This document shows positions 1 to 8,397 of a stretch of DNA of 16,014 nucleotides, piece after piece. Position 1 is the first letter of the stretch, and each line of letters starts with the position of its first letter. Under the pieces are notes generated by a model that was not told the origin of the DNA, did not search any database, and saw only the letters and a list, made by a program, of their open reading frames with translations. The translations under genes and the position numbers were made by a program. This DNA is from an uncultured Flavobacteriales bacterium (GTDB taxonomy: Bacteria > Bacteroidota > Bacteroidia > Flavobacteriales_D > Parvicellaceae): NCBI GenBank assembly GCA_938084875.1, contig CALKFX010000188.1, forward strand, positions 1 to 16,014, given 5' to 3'.

Positions 1-26
1 TTGGATGTATAACAGATAATATTTAA
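1..26 (+). CDS. ilvD: Dihydroxy-acid dehydratase, C-terminal end only (partial)
   Basis: Only the last codons are present. Read from base 3, they give the residues GCITDNI followed by TAA at 24-26. Flavobacterial IlvD proteins end in a closely similar GC-V/I-TD tail, and ilvD commonly lies directly upstream of ilvB in this phylum. IlvD converts dihydroxy-acids to 2-keto acids in valine and isoleucine synthesis, the step after IlvC. The stop lies 2 bases before the ilvB start, as expected for one operon. The call depends on seven residues plus context, so it is tentative. The alternative is an unrelated short reading frame. Confidence 0.55.
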
Positions 27-28
27 AT

Positions 29-1714
29 ATGAAAATTTCAGGATCTGAAGCGATTATAAAATGCTTATTAGAAGAAAATGTTGACTTGATATACGGATAT
101 CCAGGAGGTGCAATAATGCCATTTTATGACTCTTTATACCACTTTCAAGATAAAATAAATCATGTTCTTGTAAGACACGAACAAGGTGCAACCCATGCAG
201 CACAAGGATACTCAAGATCTTCTGGAAAGGTTGGAGTTGTCATAGCTACGTCTGGTCCAGGTGCAACCAATTTGGTTACTGGAATTGCAGATGCTCAAAT
301 TGATTCTACTCCAATGGTTTGTATTACTGGCCAAGTTTCTTCCAATTTATTAGGTTCTGACGCCTTTCAGGAAACCGATATTATTGGAATTACTACTCCT
401 ATTACCAAATGGAACTATCAAATTACCAAAGCTTCAGAAATAGCTGCCATTTTTTCTAAAGCATTTTATATAGCTAGATCTGGTAGACCAGGACCAGTTC
501 TAATTGACATCACTAAAGATGCACAGTTTGAAATGACAGAGTTTTTATACAAAAAGCATAAAAAATTAAGAAGTTACAATCCAAAACCTGAAATTTCAGA
601 TAATTCTATCTCCGATGCTTGTACCCTTATTAACAAAGCCAAAAAGCCTTTTATAATATTTGGTCAAGGTGTAATACTGGCAAATGCAGAAGAAGAATTT
701 AAGGATTTTATGGAAAAAACTGGAATTCCATCTGCTTGGACCATTCTTGGTCTATCGGCAGTAGCTACCGACCATCCTCTAAACGTAGGAATGGTTGGTA
801 TGCATGGGAATTATGGACCAAATGTATTAACCAATGAGTGTGATCTTTTAATAGCTGTAGGAATGCGTTTTGACGATAGAGTTACTGGAAATCTAAATCA
901 CTATGCAAAACAGGCTAAAATAATTCATCTTGAAATTGATCCTGCTGAAATAAATAAAAACGTAAAAGTCGATGTAGCTGTACTTGGAGATATAAAAAAT
1001 ACTTTACCAAAAATAATTGAAAAAGTAGAAGAAAAGAAATACGAAAAATGGTTGCAAAAATTTAGAGATTTAAACCATATAGAATACGATAAAGTAATTA
1101 AAGATGATCTTTTCCCAAAAAAAGAAAAGATTACCATGGGGGAAGTAATTCATCAAATTAATATTGCAACCAAAGGAAATGCTATTATAGTAACAGACGT
1201 AGGACAACACCAAATGGTTGCCTGTCGATATGCGAAATTTAATGAATCTAAATCCAACATTACTTCTGGAGGATTAGGGACTATGGGATTTGCACTGCCA
1301 GCTGCAATAGGTGCTAAAATGGGTGCCCCAAAAAGAGAAGTAATAGCCATTATTGGAGATGGTGGATTCCAAATGACTATTCAAGAATTAGGCACCATAT
1401 TTCAAACTGGAGTTCCAGTAAAAATTGTAGTACTTAACAACGATTATTTAGGAATGGTAAGACAATGGCAACAATTATTTTTTGACAAAAGATATTCTTC
1501 TACAGAAATGGTAAATCCAGATTTTATTGCTATTGCCAACGGATACCAAATTGAATCTGAAAGAGTTTCTAAAAGAGAAAATTTAAAGGAAAGTATACAA
1601 AAAATGATAGACTCCCCTAATCCATTTTTCATGGAGGTAGTAGTTGGAAAAGAAGACAATGTTTTTCCAATGATTCCTACTGGAGAATCTGTTTCAAATA
1701 TGAGATTAAGTTAA
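29..1714 (+). CDS. ilvB: Acetolactate (acetohydroxyacid) synthase, large catalytic subunit
   Basis: This is the thiamine-diphosphate enzyme that condenses two pyruvates to acetolactate, or pyruvate with 2-ketobutyrate to acetohydroxybutyrate: the first common step of branched-chain amino acid synthesis, in the cytoplasm. At 561 residues it has the usual full length. The N-terminal pyrimidine-binding domain carries the catalytic glutamate, E51, in VRHEQGA. A central Rossmann-like domain follows (about 190-330). The C-terminal TPP domain has the metal/diphosphate motif starting GDGG (443-446) and ending NND (470-472). The following VRQWQQLFF stretch is typical of acetohydroxyacid synthases rather than other TPP enzymes such as pyruvate oxidase or glyoxylate carboligase. 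The ATG at 29 gives the expected start MKISGSEA. The stop touches the ilvN start directly, so the two subunits are very likely made together. No attenuator or leader lies inside the window. Confidence 0.97.
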   Translation: MKISGSEAIIKCLLEENVDLIYGYPGGAIMPFYDSLYHFQDKINHVLVRHEQGATHAAQGYSRSSGKVGVVIATSGPGATNLVTGIADAQIDSTPMVCITGQVSSNLLGSDAFQETDIIGITTPITKWNYQITKASEIAAIFSKAFYIARSGRPGPVLIDITKDAQFEMTEFLYKKHKKLRSYNPKPEISDNSISDACTLINKAKKPFIIFGQGVILANAEEEFKDFMEKTGIPSAWTILGLSAVATDHPLNVGMVGMHGNYGPNVLTNECDLLIAVGMRFDDRVTGNLNHYAKQAKIIHLEIDPAEINKNVKVDVAVLGDIKNTLPKIIEKVEEKKYEKWLQKFRDLNHIEYDKVIKDDLFPKKEKITMGEVIHQINIATKGNAIIVTDVGQHQMVACRYAKFNESKSNITSGGLGTMGFALPAAIGAKMGAPKREVIAIIGDGGFQMTIQELGTIFQTGVPVKIVVLNNDYLGMVRQWQQLFFDKRYSSTEMVNPDFIAIANGYQIESERVSKRENLKESIQKMIDSPNPFFMEVVVGKEDNVFPMIPTGESVSNMRLS

Positions 1715-2236
1715 ATGGAAAAGAAAGAAAATTATACAGTTTCTATATATACAGAAAATAACATTGGATTACTAAATAGGATTTCTGCGATTTTTTTAAA
1801 GAGACACATAAATATAGATACTATAAATAGTTCTCCTTCTGAAATAGAACAAATTTACAGGTTTGTGATTGTAGTTAAAGTAAGTGAAAGCGACATCAAA
1901 AAAATTATCACACAAATAGAAAAGCAAATTGAAGTAATAGCAGCGTTTTTCCACACAGATCAAGAAACGATTTTTCAAGAGTCAGCACTTTATAAAGTAA
2001 AATCAAAATCTCTATTTGAAGAAAGGCATATCCAAAATATTATTAAAAATAGTCACGCCAAAATTGTTACAGTTTCCCCGGAATTTTTTGTGATAGAAAA
2101 AACAGGATTTAGAGAAGAAACTGAAAAACTATACAAAGACTTAGCTCCTTATGGATTACTTCAATTTGTAAGATCTGGGAGAATTTCTGTTACCAAAGAA
2201 CCACTAAATATTACAGAAATATTAAATGAAAAATAA
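1715..2236 (+). CDS. ilvN: Acetolactate synthase, small regulatory subunit
   Basis: Regulatory partner of the upstream catalytic subunit. In this family it raises activity and gives feedback inhibition by valine and related amino acids. The 173 residues match the common full-length bacterial form. An N-terminal ACT domain (about 6-80) contains the characteristic NNIGLLNRISAIF segment and the NIDTINSSPSE strand-turn that forms the effector site. The second half (about 85-165) matches the C-terminal small-subunit domain that contacts the catalytic subunit. The ATG is the base right after the ilvB stop, which points to translational coupling; no separate ribosome-binding site is obvious. Five bases separate its stop from ilvC. 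The call is secure from both sequence and position. Confidence 0.95.
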   Translation: MEKKENYTVSIYTENNIGLLNRISAIFLKRHINIDTINSSPSEIEQIYRFVIVVKVSESDIKKIITQIEKQIEVIAAFFHTDQETIFQESALYKVKSKSLFEERHIQNIIKNSHAKIVTVSPEFFVIEKTGFREETEKLYKDLAPYGLLQFVRSGRISVTKEPLNITEILNEK

Positions 2237-2241
2237 AAACT

Positions 2242-3711
2242 ATGCAAAATTATTTTAATCAATTATCTATTAGAGAACAGCAATTAGAATTAGGAAAGTG
2301 TCGATTAATGCAGCAATCTGAATTCTCAGATGGAGTAAGTTGCTTAAAAGGAAAAAAAATTGTTATTATTGGCTGTGGAGCGCAAGGTCTAAATCAAGGT
2401 CTTAATATGAGAGATTCTGGTTTAGATATTTCCTATGCTTTGAGAGATTCCGCAATTTCAGAAAAGAGAGATTCTTATAAAAATGCAACTGGAAATAATT
2501 TTACCATTGGTAACTATGAAGAAATGATTCCAAAAGCCGATTTAGTAATTAATTTAACTCCTGATAAAAATCATACTTCTGTAGTAGAAAAAGTAATTCC
2601 ATTAATGAAAAAAGATTCTATTTTTTCTTATTCTCATGGTTTTAATATTGTGGAAGAAGGAGTGAAGATTAGAGAAGATATTACTGTAATTATGGTAGCA
2701 CCTAAATGTCCAGGAAGTGAAGTAAGACAAGAATATCAAAGAGGATTTGGAGTTCCAACACTTATTGCAGTTCATTCCAAAAATGATCCTTCTTCAAAAG
2801 GGCTTCAATATGCTAAAGCTTATGCAGTAGCTACAGGAGGAGATAAAGCTGGCGTACTAGAATCTTCGTTTATAGCAGAAGTAAAATCAGATTTGATGGG
2901 AGAACAAACTATCTTATGTGGTGTTTTACAAACGGGTTCTATACTTTGTTTTGATAAAATGATTGAGTTGGGAGTTGAATCTAGCTATGCATCTAAACTT
3001 ATTCAATATGGTTGGGAAACAATTACAGAAGCATTAAAACATGGAGGAATTACCAATATGATGGATAGATTAACAAATCCAGCTAAAATTAAAGCATTTA
3101 AAATTTCTGAAGAATTAAAACAAATTATGAAACCCTTATTTCATAAGCATATGGACGATATTTTATCTGGGGATTTTTCAACTACTATGATGGAAGATTG
3201 GAAAAATGAGGATAAAAATTTGTTATCCTGGAGAGCTAAAACTGCAGAAACCAATTTTGAAAATGCTAATCCAACCAAAAGTCATATTTCAGAACAAGAA
3301 TATTTTGATCATGGACTATTATTGGTAGCAATGGTGAAAGCTGGGGTGGAATTGGCATATGAAACAATGACAGATGCAGGTATTAAAGATGCTTCTGCTT
3401 ACTACGAATCACTTCATGAAACTCCATTAATTGCCAATACTATTGCTAGAAAGAAATTGTACGAAATGAATAGAATAATTTCCGATACTGCAGAGTATGG
3501 ATGTTATTTATTCGACCATGCATGTAAACCACTACTGGGAGATTTTTTTAAAAAAGTTTCTAAGCAAATAATTGGAGAAAAATTTTCTGATTCTAACGAA
3601 GTAGACAATCAAGAATTAATAGAAATAAATGAAATTATAAGAGCTCATCCTATTGAAATAATTGGAAAAAAATTAAGAGATTCTATGACCAACATGAAAA
3701 AAAATATTTGA
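2242..3711 (+). CDS. ilvC: Ketol-acid reductoisomerase, class II (long form), NADP(+)
   Basis: Catalyses Mg-dependent alkyl migration and NADPH reduction of acetolactate or acetohydroxybutyrate to dihydroxy-acids, the substrate of IlvD. At 489 residues it is the long class II type known from E. coli (491 residues), with a duplicated C-terminal knotted domain, rather than the class I form of about 330-340 residues. The Rossmann motif GCGAQG is at 44-49. R68, R76 and S78, which set NADPH preference, sit at the same numbers as in E. coli. H132, K155 and the metal ligands D217 and E221 (in KSDLMGEQ) also match. It is the last gene of the ilv operon here. No ilvA or leuABCD genes follow, although these are often found next in related genomes. 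Confidence 0.97.
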   Translation: MQNYFNQLSIREQQLELGKCRLMQQSEFSDGVSCLKGKKIVIIGCGAQGLNQGLNMRDSGLDISYALRDSAISEKRDSYKNATGNNFTIGNYEEMIPKADLVINLTPDKNHTSVVEKVIPLMKKDSIFSYSHGFNIVEEGVKIREDITVIMVAPKCPGSEVRQEYQRGFGVPTLIAVHSKNDPSSKGLQYAKAYAVATGGDKAGVLESSFIAEVKSDLMGEQTILCGVLQTGSILCFDKMIELGVESSYASKLIQYGWETITEALKHGGITNMMDRLTNPAKIKAFKISEELKQIMKPLFHKHMDDILSGDFSTTMMEDWKNEDKNLLSWRAKTAETNFENANPTKSHISEQEYFDHGLLLVAMVKAGVELAYETMTDAGIKDASAYYESLHETPLIANTIARKKLYEMNRIISDTAEYGCYLFDHACKPLLGDFFKKVSKQIIGEKFSDSNEVDNQELIEINEIIRAHPIEIIGKKLRDSMTNMKKNI

Positions 3712-3723
3712 TTGCTCAACTTT

Positions 3724-3747
3724 AAGAGTAATTTTAAATTCTCTTTT
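3724..3747 (+). terminator. Possible weak terminator hairpin after ilvC
   Basis: Thirteen bases after the ilvC stop, AAGAG and CTCTT flank an AATT/AATT pair, giving a 9-bp stem with one bulged T and a 3-base loop, followed by a short T run. The stem is AT-rich and weak. It is in the right place to end the ilv operon before the unrelated CotH gene. Function is inferred from position only. Confidence 0.35.
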
Positions 3748-3790
3748 ACAATATTCTATTTATCACTTTCGATTAAAAAGTTATTTAATA

Positions 3791-6700
3791 ATGATATATT
3801 TAGGCATGATTTTAAAGGAATTCTTTTTAAAAGCAATCTTATTTTCACTTTTAATAATACCAACTAAAATAATTGGTCAAATTGTTATTAATGAAGTAAG
3901 TGCCCATAAGGGATATTTAGATGAATATGGCGAAAATACAGATTGGATAGAGATTACCAATACACTTAATACGTCATTTAATCTAGATAATTTTTATATA
4001 AGTGATGAACTAGGAAATCTTGATAAATGGCAATTTCCAAATTATGTGATTTCCCCAAATGAAAAACTTATTATATGTGCTTCTGGAAAATCGTCTTTAA
4101 ATTATCCCAATCATTGGGAATCATTAGTAAAAGCTGAGGAAGATTGGAAATACTCTCAAGGAAGTTCTAGTATTTCAGATGACTGGAATACCAATAATTT
4201 CAACGATCAATCCTGGCTAGTAGGCCAAGGAGGATTTGGGTATGGAGACAATGACGACAACACTATTATTGCCTCCAATACTATTTCAATATATTTAAGA
4301 AAAACCTTTGATATTCAAGATATAAATGACATTTCTCATCTTCTTCTTCATGCAGATTACGATGACGGGTTTGTTGCTTATTTAAATGGTACTGAAATCA
4401 TGAGATCCAATAACTTCAATACTTTTTTTCCTAGTTTTAATACTATAACCAATAACAACCACGAAGCAGTTTTATATTCTGGTGGAATTCCTGAATATAA
4501 AATATTCAGTTTCGAAGACATTTCAGATCTTTTAGTCCAGGGAAATAATTTATTGGCAATTCAAGTACATAATTCTAGTTATACTTCCTCAGATTTAAGT
4601 AGTAATTTCTTTCTATCTGCTGGAATTATCAGTACAAACACAAATTATCAGAGTTTGCCAAGTTGGTTAATACCACCTACCATCCATATGCATTCAAATT
4701 TTAAACTTTCCAATGGAGAAACTGTTATAATAAGCAATGCATCAGGAAATATTTCTGATAGTATATCTGTTCCAAACGATTTGTTTAATGGACTTTCCTA
4801 TGGAAGATTGCCAGACATAAGTAATAATTGGTGTTATTTTAATTCTCCAACTCCTAGCCTTTCCAATAACAATAGTAACTGTTATGCTGGAATATTAGAA
4901 AAACCAGTAATCAATCCTCCATCGGGATGGTATACCAATTTGGTAAATGTTTCAGTAGATAATTCTGTAAACACTGTTAGATATACAACCAATGGAGATA
5001 TACCAGATGAAAATGATCCAATTTACAATTCATCATTATCCTTTAATTCATCTACTGTATTTAGCGCTAGATCGTTTGCCAATTCTAATTATATCCCTAG
5101 CGAAGTAGTAGATAGAACTTTTATTATTAACGAGCTAAATCACCATCTTTCCGTATTTTCCATTATAACGGATTTTGATAACTTATGGGATTGGAATACA
5201 GGAATTTATGTGATGGGACCAAATGCAGATGTAAATAATTACCCACACTTTGGAAGTAACTTTTGGCAACCCTGGTCAAAATTTTCTAGAATAGAATTTT
5301 TTAATAAAGACAGAATAAAACAATTTGAAACTCAGGTAGATTTAGAAATTCATGGAGGATGGTCAAGAGCAGAACCACAAAAATCATTTCGAATTGACTC
5401 TAAGTCCATATATAAAGGAAGCATTGATTATCCATTAATCCCCGGAAAATCAAATATTACAGAGTATAACAACTTCAATTTAAGAAACGGAGGTCAACAT
5501 GGTTGGAACGACAGGATTCAAGATGGGATTATTTCAAGAGTTGTCCAAACAACTAATATTGACCGAATGGGATATGAACCAGCTATAGTCTACTTAAATG
5601 GAGAATATTGGGGATTGTATGGAGTAAGAGAAAAAATTGACGAACATTATGTAGAAAGTAACCATGGAATAAGTAGCGACAAAGTAGATCTTTTAAACCG
5701 AGACAGTGCATTGGTTGGAACAAGTAATCATTTTATGAAATCTTACGACTTGTTAATGGGTACGCCAGTAAATGACAGTTCTTTTTTGCCATTATTTGAA
5801 TCTAGATTTGACAAAGACAATTATATAGATTATTTCATAACTCAAACCTATATTCAAAATATGGACTGGATGGGAATTGCTTGGGGATTAAATAATGTAA
5901 AAATTTGGAGGCCGGATACCACAGGAGGAAAATGGAGATATGTTCTTTATGACACAGATGCATCTTTTGGTTATTTTGGTCAAAATATCTACGACAATTA
6001 TATAAACTACGCAAGATTTCCTTCTGTTAGCAGCCAACATTCACAAATTTTTAATCGAATATTATTAAATAATGAATTTAAGTGTCAATTTGCCAATAGA
6101 TACGACGATTTAATTAATACAATATTCCAGCCCAGTAATTTTAACCAAGTCTCTAATGGGTTGAAAAATCAAATTTCTTCTGCAATCCCAGACCATATAA
6201 ATTTATGGTCTAGTCAAGGAGGTGGTTTAAACTCATTTTCTCAATGGAACAATGCTTTATCGAATATCTCTAACTACAATACCGCTAGAATTAATACCGC
6301 TAGAATTCATCTAAATCAATCTTTGAATCTTCAAGGACAAAAAAATATTCAACTTGATGTATCTCCTTCAAATTCTGGAAAAATAAATATTAGTACTGTT
6401 ACACCAGAAAATTATCCATGGAATGGTGTATACCACGGAGGGTGCCCAGTAAATATTACAGCAATTCCAGATTCTGGATTTACTTTTTCTCACTGGGAAA
6501 ACAATCCTATTACACCATCTGATCTTGAACAACCAGAAATCATTGGAGCAAATCTAAATGCTAACTATACTTTTAAAGCTTTTTTTACTACTTGCGACAA
6601 TGCCATAGATGTTTCTATTGAAAATGAAGGTGAAAATTTAATTTCAAATATTAGTGGAGCAACAGGAGAAGTTGAATACCAATGGTATGCAAACGGACAA

Positions 6701-7066
6701 CCTATTTCCAATGATAGTATAATTTACAATCCATCAAATGGAGTATACAAGCTTTATATAAACATTGGTTCATGTCAGGTACTTTCAGATTTGTTTATCT
6801 ACCAGCAAGAAGATTATCAGCTAGAGGCATTTCCTAATCCTGCTACTAACCAATTTGAATTGGTATTTTTACTTAGTACAAGACAAGATATTGAAATAAC
6901 CATGATTAATAGCTTGGGACAGGTTGTATACTTTAATGAAAGAAAAGATTTTCTGGGACAGTTTAAAGAATCTATTGATGTAAGTAACTTATCTAAAAAC
7001 GTATATTTTATTCAATTAAAAACCATTGACAAAATCTATACTGAAAAAATTGTTGTTACCAATTAA
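3791..7066 (+). CDS. Secreted multidomain CotH-kinase-family protein with lamin-tail domain and T9SS C-terminal sorting domain
   Basis: Large exported protein of 1091 residues. An N-terminal signal sequence has a hydrophobic core at about 14-28 and likely cleavage near IIGQ. The ATG at 3806 (M6) would give a more conventional signal peptide than the first ATG. Order after that: a lamin-tail domain (about 30-100, INEVSAHKG...DWIEI); a jelly-roll-like region (about 115-280, ADYDDGFVAYLNG); a chitobiase/hexosaminidase C-terminal-like segment (about 370-445, VRYTTNGDIPDENDP); and a CotH kinase-like domain (about 450-860) with LEIHGGWSR...PQKSFRI (lysine K531), YWGLYGVREKIDEHY and YDTDASFG (D721, D723). 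A beta-rich repeat-like region and an Ig/PKD-like region follow. It ends in a T9SS type A tail from about 1013 (AFPNPATNQFELVF...KIVVTN), predicting T9SS export and surface anchoring or release. CotH proteins in Bacillus phosphorylate spore coat proteins; the substrate here is unknown. It appears to be a single-gene unit. Confidence 0.88.
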   Translation: MIYLGMILKEFFLKAILFSLLIIPTKIIGQIVINEVSAHKGYLDEYGENTDWIEITNTLNTSFNLDNFYISDELGNLDKWQFPNYVISPNEKLIICASGKSSLNYPNHWESLVKAEEDWKYSQGSSSISDDWNTNNFNDQSWLVGQGGFGYGDNDDNTIIASNTISIYLRKTFDIQDINDISHLLLHADYDDGFVAYLNGTEIMRSNNFNTFFPSFNTITNNNHEAVLYSGGIPEYKIFSFEDISDLLVQGNNLLAIQVHNSSYTSSDLSSNFFLSAGIISTNTNYQSLPSWLIPPTIHMHSNFKLSNGETVIISNASGNISDSISVPNDLFNGLSYGRLPDISNNWCYFNSPTPSLSNNNSNCYAGILEKPVINPPSGWYTNLVNVSVDNSVNTVRYTTNGDIPDENDPIYNSSLSFNSSTVFSARSFANSNYIPSEVVDRTFIINELNHHLSVFSIITDFDNLWDWNTGIYVMGPNADVNNYPHFGSNFWQPWSKFSRIEFFNKDRIKQFETQVDLEIHGGWSRAEPQKSFRIDSKSIYKGSIDYPLIPGKSNITEYNNFNLRNGGQHGWNDRIQDGIISRVVQTTNIDRMGYEPAIVYLNGEYWGLYGVREKIDEHYVESNHGISSDKVDLLNRDSALVGTSNHFMKSYDLLMGTPVNDSSFLPLFESRFDKDNYIDYFITQTYIQNMDWMGIAWGLNNVKIWRPDTTGGKWRYVLYDTDASFGYFGQNIYDNYINYARFPSVSSQHSQIFNRILLNNEFKCQFANRYDDLINTIFQPSNFNQVSNGLKNQISSAIPDHINLWSSQGGGLNSFSQWNNALSNISNYNTARINTARIHLNQSLNLQGQKNIQLDVSPSNSGKINISTVTPENYPWNGVYHGGCPVNITAIPDSGFTFSHWENNPITPSDLEQPEIIGANLNANYTFKAFFTTCDNAIDVSIENEGENLISNISGATGEVEYQWYANGQPISNDSIIYNPSNGVYKLYINIGSCQVLSDLFIYQQEDYQLEAFPNPATNQFELVFLLSTRQDIEITMINSLGQVVYFNERKDFLGQFKESIDVSNLSKNVYFIQLKTIDKIYTEKIVVTN
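6278..6307 (+). repeat. Exact 15-bp tandem duplication inside the CotH-family gene
   Basis: The 15 bases AATACCGCTAGAATT occur twice head to tail (6278-6292 and 6293-6307) with no mismatch. The unit is a multiple of three, so it adds five residues in frame and the protein reads NTARI-NTARI just before HLNQSLNL, in the helical end of the CotH domain. The perfect DNA identity suggests a recent slippage duplication. Confidence 0.9.
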
Positions 7067-7136
7067 GTTTTCAGTATCAAATTAGTCTATATATTTTTCA
7101 TAAATTTAATTCATAGTATTAGCTAAGCTGGTATTT

Positions 7137-7156
7137 AAGTTTTCGCAATAAAACTT
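7137..7156. other. Short inverted repeat between the CotH and Mpo1-like genes
   Basis: AAGTTTT at 7137-7143 and AAAACTT at 7150-7156 form a perfect 7-bp stem around the 6-base loop CGCAAT. It lies about 70 bases after the CotH stop and 21 bases before the next start. There is no T run behind it, so it is a poor terminator candidate. It may be a leader structure or chance in AT-rich DNA. The rest of this 111-base gap shows nothing recognisable. Confidence 0.3.
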
Positions 7157-7177
7157 TGAAAATTATAAGAATGTAAA

Positions 7178-7672
7178 ATGAGAAAAATTGAAAAATTAAT
7201 TGAAGAATATGGAGAAAGTCACCAAAATAAAACCAATAAACTAATACATTGGCTATGTGTACCTTCCATATTTTTTAGTATTGTTGCTTTAGTTTGGTGT
7301 ATTCCACTAGGGCCATTAGAAAATTTAACCATTGATAGCTATAAATATGTCAATTGGGCAACTATCTCCATTGTATTTGTAATTGTATATTATCTAATCT
7401 TATCGCCTAAACTAACTGTGGGAATGGCACTGTTCTCCATATTTTGTCTTTTCTTAACTAATTGGATGGAAAACCAAATTCTTATAAATAATTTAAATAT
7501 TTCTTTGTGGATGATTTCTGTATCAATTTTTGTAGTTTCTTGGATTATTCAATTTATAGGACATGAAATTGAAGGAAAGAAACCTTCTTTTCTTAAAGAT
7601 GTTCAGTTTTTATTAATTGGGCCAGCTTGGTTAATGCATTTTATTTACCAAAAATTAAATATCAGGTACTAA
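7178..7672 (+). CDS. Mpo1-like (DUF962 / YGL010w family) membrane protein
   Basis: A 164-residue integral membrane protein with about four hydrophobic segments between residues 25 and 130. Family hallmarks are the N-terminal YGESHQNKTNKLIHW (H15, H24), the GHEIEGKKP motif (H129, E130) followed by SFLKDVQFLLIGPAWLM, and H154 close to the end. Yeast Mpo1 is an Fe(II)-dependent dioxygenase that shortens 2-hydroxy fatty acids by alpha-oxidation, and conserved histidines hold the metal. Bacterial members are mostly uncharacterised, so lipid oxidation here is inferred from the family only. The next gene starts just after or within its 3' end, suggesting co-transcription with the glycosyltransferase. 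The ATG at 7178 aligns well with the family start. Confidence 0.85.
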   Translation: MRKIEKLIEEYGESHQNKTNKLIHWLCVPSIFFSIVALVWCIPLGPLENLTIDSYKYVNWATISIVFVIVYYLILSPKLTVGMALFSIFCLFLTNWMENQILINNLNISLWMISVSIFVVSWIIQFIGHEIEGKKPSFLKDVQFLLIGPAWLMHFIYQKLNIRY

Positions 7673-7683
7673 TAAATCTCCAT

Positions 7684-8397
7684 TTGATTAAATCTCTATC
7701 TATAATTATACCTGTTTTTAATGAATCACTTACGATCTATGAGTTATTGGATACCGTTAATAATTTAATTGTCAAAAACGATATTAAAAAAGAAGTTATT
7801 GTAATAAATGACTTTTCAAAAGACGACAGCAAAAAAGAAATTTTAAGATTTATAAAGGAAAAGAGTTCCTCCAACATAACTTTTATAGAAAATGATTTAA
7901 ATCTTGGCAAAGGAGGATCTATTAAAAAAGCACTTGAAATAGTAACCGGCGATTATTGTATCATTCAAGATGCAGATCTAGAACTTGATCCTCAACAAAT
8001 AAATGATTTATTGGAACCTGTTTTAAAAGATGAAGCTGAAATTGTTTATGGTTCTAGATTTATAAATAGCAAAAAAAAGAAAAAAGAATCTATTTTAAAT
8101 AGGATTGCCAATAAACTACTAACTGCTTTAGGTAATTTTTGTTTTGGAGTAACATTAACAGATATGCAGACATGTTATAAACTAATTCCTACAAGAATTT
8201 TCAAACAATTAGATTTAAAGGAAAACCGTTTTGCATTTGATCCAGAAGTAACTGCAAAACTCGCCAAAAATAAAAGTCTTAGATGGAAAGAGATTCCTAT
8301 TACCTACAATCCTAGAACTGTAGATGAAGGTAAAAAGATAAGATGGAGAGATGGGTTTAGAGCGCTATTTAGTATTATAAGGTACGGCTTGTTTTAA
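7684..8397 (+). CDS. Family 2 glycosyltransferase, dolichol-phosphate mannose synthase-like
   Basis: A GT-A fold glycosyltransferase of 237 residues that probably transfers a sugar from a nucleotide donor to a polyprenyl-phosphate carrier or similar acceptor at the inner face of the membrane. Motifs: LSIIIPVFNES at the N-terminus, VIVINDFSKDD, NLGKGGSI, the metal/donor-binding DAD at 96-98 in QDADLELDP, TDMQTCYKL, and the C-terminal EGKKIRWRDGFRALF typical of DPM1-like members. It has no membrane segments, unlike DPM proteins with C-terminal anchors. An open frame extends to a TTG at 7627, but this would overlap the preceding gene by 46 bases and add residues unlike the family. The TTG at 7684, 11 bases after the upstream stop, gives MIKSLSIIIPVFNE, the normal family start, and is preferred. 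No ATG exists before the first motif. Exact sugar and acceptor cannot be read from the sequence. Confidence 0.88.
   Translation: MIKSLSIIIPVFNESLTIYELLDTVNNLIVKNDIKKEVIVINDFSKDDSKKEILRFIKEKSSSNITFIENDLNLGKGGSIKKALEIVTGDYCIIQDADLELDPQQINDLLEPVLKDEAEIVYGSRFINSKKKKKESILNRIANKLLTALGNFCFGVTLTDMQTCYKLIPTRIFKQLDLKENRFAFDPEVTAKLAKNKSLRWKEIPITYNPRTVDEGKKIRWRDGFRALFSIIRYGLF

Noticed and set aside
925..1659. Minus-strand open frames inside ilvB (925-1137, 1153-1350, 1444-1659)
   Set aside because: They lie opposite a fully conserved ilvB, resemble no known family, and arise from the AT-rich codon pattern of the sense gene.
1796..1978. Minus-strand open frame inside ilvN
   Set aside because: Low-complexity Phe/Tyr-rich translation, entirely within a conserved gene, with no start context or family match.
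3712..3790. Search for ilvA or another ilv/leu gene after ilvC
   Set aside because: The 79-base gap holds only the weak hairpin, and the next gene is the unrelated CotH-family protein; the operon ends at ilvC.
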